A stretch of 64,000 bases of DNA from a virus. Below are positions 31,939 through 43,900 of the stretch, piece by piece (positions within the stretch are counted from its first letter, which is position 1; each line of letters opens with the position of its first letter). Below the pieces are notes generated by a model. It was not told where the DNA came from and did no database searches. It saw only the letters and a program-made list of their open reading frames with translations. A program made the translations under genes and the position numbers. The stretch is from IMG/VR virus record IMGVR_UViG_3300042691_039521, positions 16,528 to 80,527 of that record. The stretch is one strand, 5' to 3'.

Positions 31939-34900
31939 ATGGATGGAAATAAGTTTCTTATTGAGGTAGGCGTTGACACTTCCCCTGCCGAAAAAGATCT
32001 TGCTGCCTTCATGAACAAGCTGAATTCCATGAGAGAGAAGGCTGCCTCTCAGGATTCTGGCTCATCTTCTGCCCAGTTACCTCCACAGGTAGCTAGTGCA
32101 GCATTTAGTGACGCTCCTATTGATCTTTCAAAACAAACCTCTGATTTAAAAGAACAGGCAAAGATTCAAAGACAAATTGTTCAAGACAGAGGTAAACTAG
32201 TTGGGCTTCTACAAGAAGAAGCTCGCATTTCTGGTTCTATAGGATCTGGGGATCTGCAAAACATTAGAAAGGGAGCGGAAGACGCTCTTGCCGCCGCCTT
32301 TGGATCAGATAAATTAAGCTCTTCTTTGAAGGGTGTTTTAACTAAAGCTATTAATCAAACAGTAGCAGAGGTGCGTACACCAGAAGGCAAGGTTACTCAA
32401 GCTCAAGCTTTGAGTGCCAAGAACGCTCCCGCTCCACCAGAAAGATTTGCTACTAGATCAACCGCTGTTCTAAAAACTGTTGGCATTGACGCTCCAACCG
32501 TCGTTAGACCAAATGTTGATATTCTAAAAGATTTCAATAAAGCTGTTCAAGCAAATCAGGGTGACATCATTGGTGTGTTAAACTCTATTTCTTCCAGCCT
32601 TCAATCAGTTGTCAAAGGGGCCGAGTCTCTAGCTGGTAACTTTACTTCTGCGGCTCAAGATCAAGGTAAAGCCCTTGACGATATGACAGACAGTATGACT
32701 GAAACAGCAAAGTCTGTTGGAAAAGTCAATGATGAGATTCTTAAATCGCTTGCCGATAAAGCTAAAAAGGCTGCTATTGATTCTCAGAAGAGCTTCGGTG
32801 GCCGTCAGAAAGAAGTTTTAAAAACAGTTGTTGATAATCCTGGCATCACCTATGAAGAGCTAAAAGCTACTGGTGCTCCACCTCAGACAATTCAGTCGCT
32901 TACAAACAGGGGTTTAAAAAGAACTGGTGATAAATTTGATTTAGACACCTCCGCTCTCACTAATTTTAATACCGAATTAACAGGGGTATTAACAGATTTC
33001 ATTGGTACAAGTGCTGGTAGTATCAACGAAATACAAAAATTAGAAAAAGCTATAAACAACTTAATTGCTGGGGTCGATTCCGTTACCGCAGAAGTAGAGG
33101 GTACCGCTACGGCGGTCGCTCAGGACGGTCTATTTGGAGAGAAGGGTAAGACTGAAGCCGTTCGCAAGGGATCTGTTCCACAGGATGAACCCGCACCTGC
33201 TAAGAAAGAAAAGTTTGTTCAAACAGATTTTCTTGCACAAGAACAAACAATTGAAGATGCGTTAGCTGCTGAAGCTGAAGTTATTGAAGAAACTGTTGAT
33301 GTTAGAAAACAAGCTTTAGAGTTACAAAAACAAGCTGTTCAAGCTCGCCTTGCCTCATCCAAGGCAGAGGGTGAATTCTACGATAAGTTTGATTCTATTA
33401 TCCGTAAATATGGTGGCGACCCAGAGGGTGATGCTATAGTTAATAGAGACGTTGTTTTTGAAGACACAACAAAAGAACCTAAAGAAATAACAATGGCAGA
33501 ATGGGAAACCCTTGGTTCGTTTGAGAGAAACTGGGAAAGACTTCACGAGGCAGCACTTGAAGCAACTAGGGCTTTAGAAGTATTTGTTCAAGCCAATAAG
33601 GTTTCTACTAAGGATTTGTTTGTAGAATCAGAGGGAAATGAGCCACAGAAACTTCTTGATAGTCTCAAGGCTGAATATGAAAGACTAAAATCTGTCCAGG
33701 GAGAGCAACTTAGTGCTGCGGCAGCGGCTGGTCTAAAAATAGATACAGAAAATCGTCGTGGCGAATTTGGTGGCGAAGGTCCAAGACAAGAAGTTATCGC
33801 TCAATATGAAGCAGAACTTGAAGCTTCTAAAGAGGCTGTGAGTGAAACATCAGCTAAATTACGTTCAGTATCGGCTAAGATCACTGAGCTAGAAAAATCC
33901 TTAGGTCTTGAAGTCTCCGCTCTTGAGCTTACAACTAAGGCTTCAGTTAATCTTACGAAAGCTCAGGTTGCTGCTATTCAAGAGATTTCTAAAGATGCTG
34001 CTTTTGGGCAGACCACTCTTAATGCAAAGGGTACTGGTGGTTTGTTCACATATGACAAAGCTGACGCAGAAAGAGTTGGAAGATTTGCACAAGGAGTTCT
34101 TGAGGACCCTCAATCTTCTGCTGTAGAAAAACGTGCTGCCACAAGAATCTCTGAATCAGTAGATATAACTCTTCAAGAAATAGAAAGAGCTAATACCGCT
34201 AGGTCTGAGATAGCTGACATTTTAGAAGATACTACAGAATATTTAGATGAATCAGCGCAATGGGAAAAAGAAAGAGCAGAACGAGCGAAAGTAAGGGCGC
34301 AAGAAGTTGCTGATGCTGTTGCGGCGGCAGAAGCGAAAGGATTAAAGACTATTCCTATCGCTTCCCAGGATGCGACTAATCTACAAAGATCTAGACTTAC
34401 ATTTGCTAAAGATAAATTCCTAGATCCACTAGGAAAAGACCAATACCCAGCTTCTGGTAAAGTAGAAAATGATTTCAATTTTGATACAGCATTAATTTAT
34501 GATCCAAATGATTTAGATTTAATTAGATCTAGAATTAAAGAGGTTATCAACGGCCTTACTAGCGATATAGCTTCAGTTGAAGCTGGTTCTGGATCAGTTT
34601 CTACTCCGCTTAAGTTTCTTCGTGAGCGTCTTGAATCTGTTGAAAAAATAGCTTCTGAAATTTTTGCCAATGAAGGTCAAACATTAAATCTAAATACACT
34701 TGAAATAATTAATGATAAAATTACAGACTTAACATCTGAAGCTGAGGAATCTGCTCAAATAACTAGAGAGCAGAATGCTATTGGTGGACAAATTACTGCA
34801 GCGATGGAGCAGGAGCTTAAAGCTCGTCGCGAGGCTGCTGACGCAGCGGCTAAGGCTCCGTTGAGCGATGCCGATAAACAAGCATTGGCTAACGCAGAAC

Positions 34901-37900
34901 AGCCTACTTTACTTTCTTCAAATTCTACACTTGATCCATCTCTTTCTGAACTTGAGAAACAGTTAATTCTTGCTGCTGAAAGAGTCAAGGCTATTGTCTC
35001 TGTTCCGGTAGAGCAACTTGAGGCAGGGGATGAAATTTGGCGTAACTCTGGCGCTGGTACGCTCTTGCGGAAACTTCAGAATCCAATTGGTGGAAGAGAA
35101 GGAGTTCCGCAGGTTGTTGACTATGTACCAGAAACTAATTATCCAATTCTTGGTGACGCCACGCAGGGTGATGCAATTAAGGTTCTGAAAAAAGTTGATG
35201 CAGAGAGACTCGCCAACGGAGAAACGGCTCTTTCTGTAGAGGAAGCAAGAACCATCATTGCCCAAAAACTACTAGAAGTAGAAGCGGAACTTGTTCCGAT
35301 GATGGCAGCGTATAAGACAGAAGAAGAAAAGGCTCTTGTTTTAAAGAAAGAGTTAAACGACTTTCTACAAAAGAAACTTGATGAACAGGGAGTCAATGTT
35401 AATGCTGAGGATGTAAGGGTAGTCAGTCCCACTGGATCGGTTTTTAAAAAATCTGGACCCGGCAGTAAGAGTCCATTATTTAAACTATCAGATACAGATT
35501 ACGAAGAGTATATTAACAGATTGCACAAAATCCCTCAGTTAAGTGCTGCAAGGTTTAATAGAGAAGGCTACAATCCCGTAGGTCTAGGAAGTGATTTTCC
35601 ACGCGATGATTCGGTTCCTAGATCACTTAATCAGGTTAGTAGCGACTACGAGGCTCTATCTGACATTATTCGTAGGCAGGTTGATTCTTCCTTTGAAGCT
35701 TCTGTAACTCTTGATCAATTAAATGATCTTTTAAGTTCAACCGCTTTAAGTCAAGAGGAAATTAATAAAGTTAGTCTCATAATACTAGACAAGCAAAGAA
35801 AATCATTAGAATCATATCTAGTTAATAATCCTAACAGAACTGATACTGATGCTAATCCAAATGACCAATCTATACGTCAACAGGCTGAGCTTTCTAAAAC
35901 ATTAGAAGACATAAATACTATTCTTGGTTTAAGAAAAGAAGCAGAGCAGAAAGTTGTTGACGCTGTAGAACAACAGGCTGCTGCTCAAGAAGATATAACT
36001 AGAGAAATCTTGAAGCCTGATGCCGTTATTCAGCCATCCAGACTTCCAGCCGAAGTTCGTGGACCAAAAATTCCAACTGCTCCACCGGAAATTATTGATG
36101 TTCAATCTGCTTCGGATGAAGATAAATTAGCTAAGAGATTAGCTAATCAAGAATATGCTCGACAAAAGCTAGCCCGATCAGCCGCTGGCACGATTGGGAC
36201 CGAGCCAATTGAAGGTGTCGAAAAAAGTGCTGAACGTCTTTCCGCAACAATGGATGAGAGTCTTACATCCATTAAAGGCATGTCTCAAGCGATGCTTCAG
36301 ATTATTGATCTTCTTGAAAAGAATCCTGATCTTGGGCTTGCAGAGTTTAAGCAGATTACCGGTGGAACAAAGGGTATGGGGCCAAGGGGCGCTTCTCTTA
36401 AGGCGTTACAGGATCGTGGTATTGTTACTTATGACGAACGATCTAAGTTAAAAGTTGCTGCCCGTGAAGATATCCCAGGGTTGTTTAAAGCTTCTTCTGA
36501 TAGAAGAGTGGAAAGCAAAAGGACAGCAGATGCCGAGCTTATTGCTCAAGCCCAAGCTGAACTAGAAGCTCAAATCGAAGAATATGGAGCAGATGTTGTA
36601 GACGCATTCAGCGACAATCTTTCCGACCTTACTCAGCAGTACGTTGATTTACTCAAGGGGAGAATTGAGGCTCTAGAGTTTAGTCTTGGGAATGAAGATG
36701 GCGTTATTGGCGCTGTTGGTGACATTCCAACTCCTTTAATCAATAAAGATCTTTATGAAAGATTTGGTGAAGCAATTGGTCCTGAATGGGATTTCTATGT
36801 TGAAGCCTTTTTAGCTGAAAATTCTCCAGGTCTTCTAAATTTTCGGGGAACTAATTTTAGTAAGAGTGATATTGATTCCCTTCTTTTCTCGGAGGATGAT
36901 CCTCAAAAGCAAATAACTAATGCTGCTAATGACATTAGGGATAGAATTGAAAAGTCTCAATCTAGAATTCCTGGTGATTCTACGTCAATTGGCTTTGAAG
37001 ATTTCCTTTCTGAAACACCTAATCTCAGAGAAGCAAACCTAACCATTAGTGAATATGTAACCCAGTTGTTAGAGTTAGTATCTCTTTCTGAAGAGGTCAC
37101 CAACATTTCTAATGGGCTTGCTGGCCTAGATCTTTCTACAGCCATGGCGCTGTTCGGGGGTCAATTGGAGAGCATGGCTGCTGAGTCAGTCGTGCTCAGC
37201 GAAAATATAGCAAATGCGGCTAGGGAAGAAACTATCGCTAAGCTAGAAGCTATTTCACAAAACAAAGCTGCATTAAGAGCATATAAGCAGGCTTTTGTTG
37301 AGGTTAGCGATGAAAGCTTTGCTGATTTGTCTATTGACTTCCAAGAGGTGCTACAAGAGCAGTTGCGACAGGCGGCAGAGAATGCTAGTGCGACTTTGCG
37401 AGGCAACGAGTCAATTCTTGGGGAGGCTTCAACAGCTAGAACAATCAATGTTGATGAAGGTCAAGCTATCGACAATCTCCTTGGTATACAGAATGCTTTA
37501 GAGGCTAAGATCTTTAGGGAAGGTACGTTTAACTTACCTCCAACCGAAACGACGCCAAGTGTTGCTCCCGCAGCAGAAGCACAAGATTCATTAGTTAACG
37601 AGGTTTTTGAAGGCGCAAAGATTGAAGCCGAGACAAACACTCAAAGACGTAAGAATCTTGAAAAAACCAAACAAGAGGTTAATGCAGAACCCCTTAATTC
37701 GGAAGTCTTTGTTCAAGAAGAACAGGGTCTTGTTAGTGCTTTGGCAAGAAAGATTGAAGCTCTTGATCAACAATCTTCTCTCTTAGAAAATATCTATCCT
37801 TCATTTGAGGAAGCTGAACGTCAGCTTGTTATAGCGCTGAATCGTAAGCGTTTACTTTTAAATGCTCAGGCTGATGCGCTAGAAAATAACGGGGTTAGTT

Positions 37901-40900
37901 TAGCCCCAATTTCTGCTATTGATCCATTCCAGTCTGGCGGAGCAGATGGTGGTCCTAAGTATGGAGTAAATCCTTATGACACCATGAACCCTGGTGGCGG
38001 TGGTGGCGGTGGTGGCGGTGGTTATGTTGGTGAAGAGGGCGAGGGATTCGATCCAGTTGAAGCTGCTAAAGCCAGAGTAGAAGCTGCTCAAAATGAACTA
38101 TTAATCAACATTGCTCTCTTTACTCAAATTTATGAGAAAACCACTCTTCTTCTTTCTGAAAAACTAGCCGAACTACAGGCTGGAATCAAAGGATTCGATG
38201 AAAAACTAAAGGGCATGACCCTTCAAAGTATCATTGATCAAGGAGATGTTTTCAAAGATGTAACAGAAGGTAAGGCTGAGCAAAAGTCTGCTAAGGCTAT
38301 GATTGATGCGGGAGCCGCAGAAGCACTTCTCGCAAATGATGATCTGTTGTTCAACTTTGTTGCAGGCCAAAAACTACTGGCCGAAGCCATGGAGAAAATC
38401 TCTCAACAGATTTTCGATAAAAACCTTGAAGCAAACAAGCGTATTAATGCTGCTTGGGAAAAGGCTGCTGTAGCCTATGAGATTCTTACCGAAACAAACG
38501 CTGGTGCTGGGGAAAGTTTAGCTGAACTATTCAGTAAGTATTCTGGCGCCTTAAGCGTATTTAATCAACAGTTAACGGCTCTCACTAAAGAGGGGGTTAC
38601 TGGTGATCCAGTGAGTTTACAGGCTATGGGCGAAGCAAAGGGCAGAACCCGTATAGCTGACACGGTTATATCGAATCAAACTAATCAGTCTATTCTTGAT
38701 ACTATTAACAATGATCCGAATGACCCTAATGGTGAACGTAATCTTGTTGAAGAACTCTTAGATGCTCAGGTTGCTCTGATTCGTTCAACATCAGAACTTG
38801 CTGAACTACGCAACCAACAGGTCGAGTTAACTGGTGATGTTATTAAGCAGTTAGCTGAAGAAGATACCTCTATTCTCAATCTCAAGAACGCTCGCGAGGC
38901 TGCTGCTCAAGCTCTATTTGATAATCTTCCGGCTGGGGCACTGAAGGATAAACTAGCTCTTCAGAGAAGGGTTGGTCAAAGAGAGCTTAACGTTAATGAT
39001 CCACAATACATTTCGTTGAGAAGACGTGAGAATCAGCTTAGGCAGCAAGAGGCTAGAGCTATTGTTGGCGAAAAACAGGCTCCAGGTTTAACTGGTAAGA
39101 TTACCAGATACTTTGATTACCAGCCAGACCGTGGTGGCGCTGGCTTCAAGCAGTTCTTTGGTGGCGGTGCGCTTGCCGCTCTCCGCTATGGTTTACCAGG
39201 GCAGATTATGCGAAGCGGTGGTTCTCAGATTGTTAACACAATCAAAGAAGCAGAAGAACTTCAGTTCGCTTTAGCTCGTTTAGAAGGACAGTTCAAAACA
39301 GCCTTCCCAACAGAAAACTTTGAAGAAGTTCGTGCCAATATTAAAGCGGTCGCCGCTGAAACCGGTCTTGCAGCAGATGAGATTGCTAACTTCCAGATTC
39401 AGATTACAGGCGCCTTCTCTGATACGGAAATCAAGGGTGTTGGTGGAACTGATCTAATTGAGAAACAAGTTGAGTCTGCAGCTAAGCTTGCTCAAACGGT
39501 GGGACTACCATTGGCTGAAATTACCGATGGTTTAACTGCTGCTTCTCTTGCCTTTGGTGAAGACTTCGAACGTATCGGTGATGTTGCTGTTCGTCTAGAA
39601 GAACGCTCTGGTGTTCTCGCTAAAGAAACTATTGCATTCATTGGTGACATTGCTCCCGTTGCCGAAGAAGCTGGCTATTCTATTGAAGAGTTCGCCGCAC
39701 TTGCTGCTGTTGCTCAGCAAAGGTCTGGTCGTTCTGGAGCCGCCCTAGCTGAATCATTTGGTCGTGTGATCCCAGCGTTGAGTGAGCAAAAAGATAAACT
39801 TATGGAGTTGGCTCAGATCACTCCATCATTACAAAATCCTGGATTCATTGATGCTATTCGTCAATCTGACTCTAAGGAGATTCTTAACCAGATCGGTCAA
39901 GCATATCAGAGCATGGGTAAGGATGCTCAGCAGGCTACGATAGCTATTCTTGGTGGTCGTCGTGAAGCTCAGGCTCTTATTCCAGCACTAGCCAATCAGG
40001 AACTTGTTGCCAGATTACAGAAAGATGCAGAGAACTCTGTTGGTAGTTTGGATAAGAGATTTGAAGACATTCAAAAGACATTAACAAACTCTCTTGCTCG
40101 TTTAGGCGAATCTGTGAGACAGTTTGGTGTTGAACTTCTTGAATCAGGTTTGACAGATACATTTGAGCTAGCTATCAGTTTAGCAGAGAAACTATTAGGA
40201 GTATTAACCCCTATTGCTGGTGTGTTTGCTGATATTAATAAACTTCTTGGTGGAGTTCCCGCTGCTGTTGCCGCTTTGTCTGCGGTTGGTGTGGCCTTCA
40301 AGTCATTTGCTTTCAAGGACCAAACAGAAATAGTTACCGATCCATTGACAGGTGTTGAAAGCGAAAATGTGATAGGTAGACAGTTCATAGGAACTGACTT
40401 CATACAACAAATTGTTGGAAATATTAAAGAAGATTTTGCTGCCGGTTTCGTCGACTCGGGAAGAACCAGCGTAGAGAGAAGAACTGGTCAAGCGCTACCT
40501 GTTGGACCTTTCGCTGCTGGTCAGGGTATTCCAGAAACTGCTCAGCTTCTTACAGCGGGTGAAAAACTTAAGGCTGGTGGCACAGGGTTGTTAACGGCTG
40601 TTGGTGGCGGTTCCGCAGCACTCGGTGCAGGTGTTATCGGAATTGCAGCCCTAAGTACGGCTTACGGAGCTATTCAGGGTCAAATTAATGCAACCAAGCA
40701 GGCTTTGGACGACCTTATTTTAGAAACTAAGAATGATATTGCGTCTACAGACCTTGATGTTGATGGGGCAAGACAGAGGCTAACTGAAAACCTTCAAACA
40801 CAAGCCGATGATGCTAGAAAAGCTTATGATGGCTGGACGGAGTTTTGGGGTGAACTTGGGAATAGCTTAAATCCTGGTGACTACCTTGAGGGGCAGGCCA

Positions 40901-43900
40901 ATGTTATTGGCTCTTCGGATAAATTTAGAGATGCTTTAAAGATTTTTGAGTCTTCTGATTCTTTGCGTAAAGATATATTTGATGAATATAAGGTTACGCT
41001 TGGTAAGAGTACCGGTGGACTTAGAGATATTGCTAAAAGCTATAAGGATAGTATTGAGGCGACAGACGGCTATATTGAAAAAGATGCTGAAGGAGCTTAT
41101 AGACTATACAATGAGGCTGGCCAGGAGATGGCCAACGTTGCTCTTGAGGGTCAAGATGCCAAATACGTAGAGAACTTAGCGTCTCAACTGGGCATTGATC
41201 CTACTGAACTTGATTTTGGTTTCGTTGAAGCCACACTGCAGAAAGACTCAAGTTCGGAAATTCTGAATTTAGCTAAGGGTGAAGAAGAGCAACTCAATAA
41301 ATATGGATTAGAGGCACAGGAACAGGCTATAAGATATGTTGAAGTTATATCTGGTGTTGCTAGAACCAGTGATGAATTCGGCGCAGAGATAGATAAGTTA
41401 TTAGAAGATCTTGGTAAACTTCCCCCATTAGAATCAAATAAACTTAAGGGTGAAGAATTAAAGGCAGCATATGATGTCGGTCTTCTTTCTTTTGAAGAAT
41501 ATTCTACTAGACTATTAGAAAATATAGAAGCTAGAAGAAACATTCTTGAAAATAGTGATCAAACCGAGGCATCTGAACTTGAGCTTTTGCAACTGAAGCA
41601 GCAGGAACAGGCTGCATATAAAGAGTTTGCTGAAATAATTATTGCAAGACAAGAAGAAAGATTAAGATTTGAGACGGCCTTTAGCGGCTTGAGTGAGACT
41701 CAGGTAGCTGAGAGAACTAGACAAAACAATCTAGCTAATTTAGCTAACCCTAACTTTAATGATAGAGACTTAAGAGAACAAGCTGCGCTTGATATCATTG
41801 AAGCAGATAAACAAAACGCTATTAATATGGCAATAGCTGCTGGTTCGGCAGCCGAGGTAGCAAAACTTCTTTCGGAAGGAGTTGACGTTTCGCCTGTAGT
41901 CCAGGCCATTGGTTTAATTGATTCTCTTGAGGAAACTGATGCATGGAAAGAAACTAGAGACAAAATGCTCAGTGTCTTCAAGAAGCTTTTTGATATAGAT
42001 CTTGATGAAGATGATATAACAAATTGGTATGAAAAAATATTAACAGATGCTTATGATGATGGACAATTAAGTGAGGTTAATAAACAAAATATTCTATCTA
42101 GATTAAATAGTAATCTAGGTGCTCTTAACGCTGCTTCTTTCGATAATCTTAGCCCTGATGAGCAAGAAGCTTTAGAGGATAGTTTTGAGCAACTCATTAT
42201 GCTTCTCGCTGTTGGTGGAGTTAAGAGAGAAGAACTACTTGCCATTTTGAAGCGTAATGAACAATTTGCTAACATGACACCAGAAGAACTTGATGCGGCT
42301 CTTACGGGCATATTGGCTGGAAGTCCTTATGGAACTCCTGAAGATCAAGCTAAAATTAATTACAACCAAGCAAAAGATGCAAACGCTGCTATTGCTGACA
42401 CACAGGTTACCAATGCGAAGGATAACAAGATTGCTATTGCTCAAGCTAAAAAGGCTGAAGCAGATGCTAATTTATTAGCTGCCGAGGCTAGTGGTGATCC
42501 TAAGTTAATTCAAGAGGCTAAAAATGCCCAGGTGCGAGCAGAAAGAGAACTTCAGAAGGCATACAACAGCGCTCAGGTAGCTAAGTTAGAATATTATGCT
42601 ACTATAGCAGAAATTAACGGTGACCTTATAGGCTCCATTGAATTAAATATTCAGGCTTTGGAAGCACAGTTGGCTCTAGCTAGACAAAATAATGATGAGG
42701 AAGCCATAGCGGCTCTTGAGGGTCAGATTGCTAGAGAGAGAGATAATTTAAGAAAGCAAGCTGTAACTGACGCAAATGCTCTTTCTAGACTATACGGGGG
42801 ACTTGCAACTCTTCGTGGCGATCTGGTTGAGGCAGCACTGTTTGCCATAGAAGAAGCAAATAGAAATATGGACGCGGCAAGAACACCAGAAGAAAAAGCG
42901 AATGCGGCTTTGGCTCAGGCTCAAGCTAATGCCGATCTGATCAAGGCGCAATTCAGTGAAAGAGCACGAGATTTCGATTTGTTTGCTGCATATCTATCTT
43001 CTAATGGTGACAGCTATGGCGCAGCGAAGACACAGCTAGTTAAGGCTCAAGAAGCTTTAGCGGCGGCTCTTCGTGGTGGAAATAAAGATGAGATTAATCA
43101 GGCAAGAATTGAACTCTTAAACCAAGAAGCCGCCTTCCGTCAGGCTGCTGGAGCTAAACGTGATGGTGAGTTTGCATTGTTGTCATCCATTATTGCTGGC
43201 GATGATCCTGTGAAGCAGGCTATTCTTGAACAGGCTGCTGCTCAAGAGGCTTTCGCTCGTGCAGTTGGTCCAGATGAGATTCGTGATGCGACGATACGAT
43301 TAAATGAGGCTAATAGGGCCGTAGCTAACGCTCAGAATGACGTTCGCATAGCTATGATGGGTCTGCGCCAAGCGGAATTAGAAGCCGTAGAAGACAGTGT
43401 AGGCTCCGCTCAGCTTGGTGTAGAAATTGCTCGACAGCAGTTGAATGATCTTATTAAAGCCGGTGCAGGTGATGCTGCAATAGCAAACGCTAGAGCCGCA
43501 CTGATCAGCGCAGATAAAGCCGCAAAGGATGCTGCTTTCCAAGAGCGTCAAGATGAATACAAGTGGCTTCTTGACATGGGTAGAATTACAAAATCTCAAT
43601 ACATTAACTATCTTGAAGGACTCAAGAACACACTTCTCCCTGGAACAAGACAGTTCAAAGATTTAGAATTGGCAATTAAACAGTTAAAGAGTGATATTGG
43701 TGGCGACCTACAAGCCAATTTACCAACATCTTTGGCTCTTCCTACGTTATATGAAGTAAGAAGATTTAATCAATCTCAAGGAGACTACAGTTCTAGAGCA
43801 TCTGGCCAAGTAACAAACAACAATAATGAATCCAATCTGTATATTGAACAGGTTGTTCTACCACAGAACACTGGTCTGGCAGCTTTCGAAGATCTACTCT

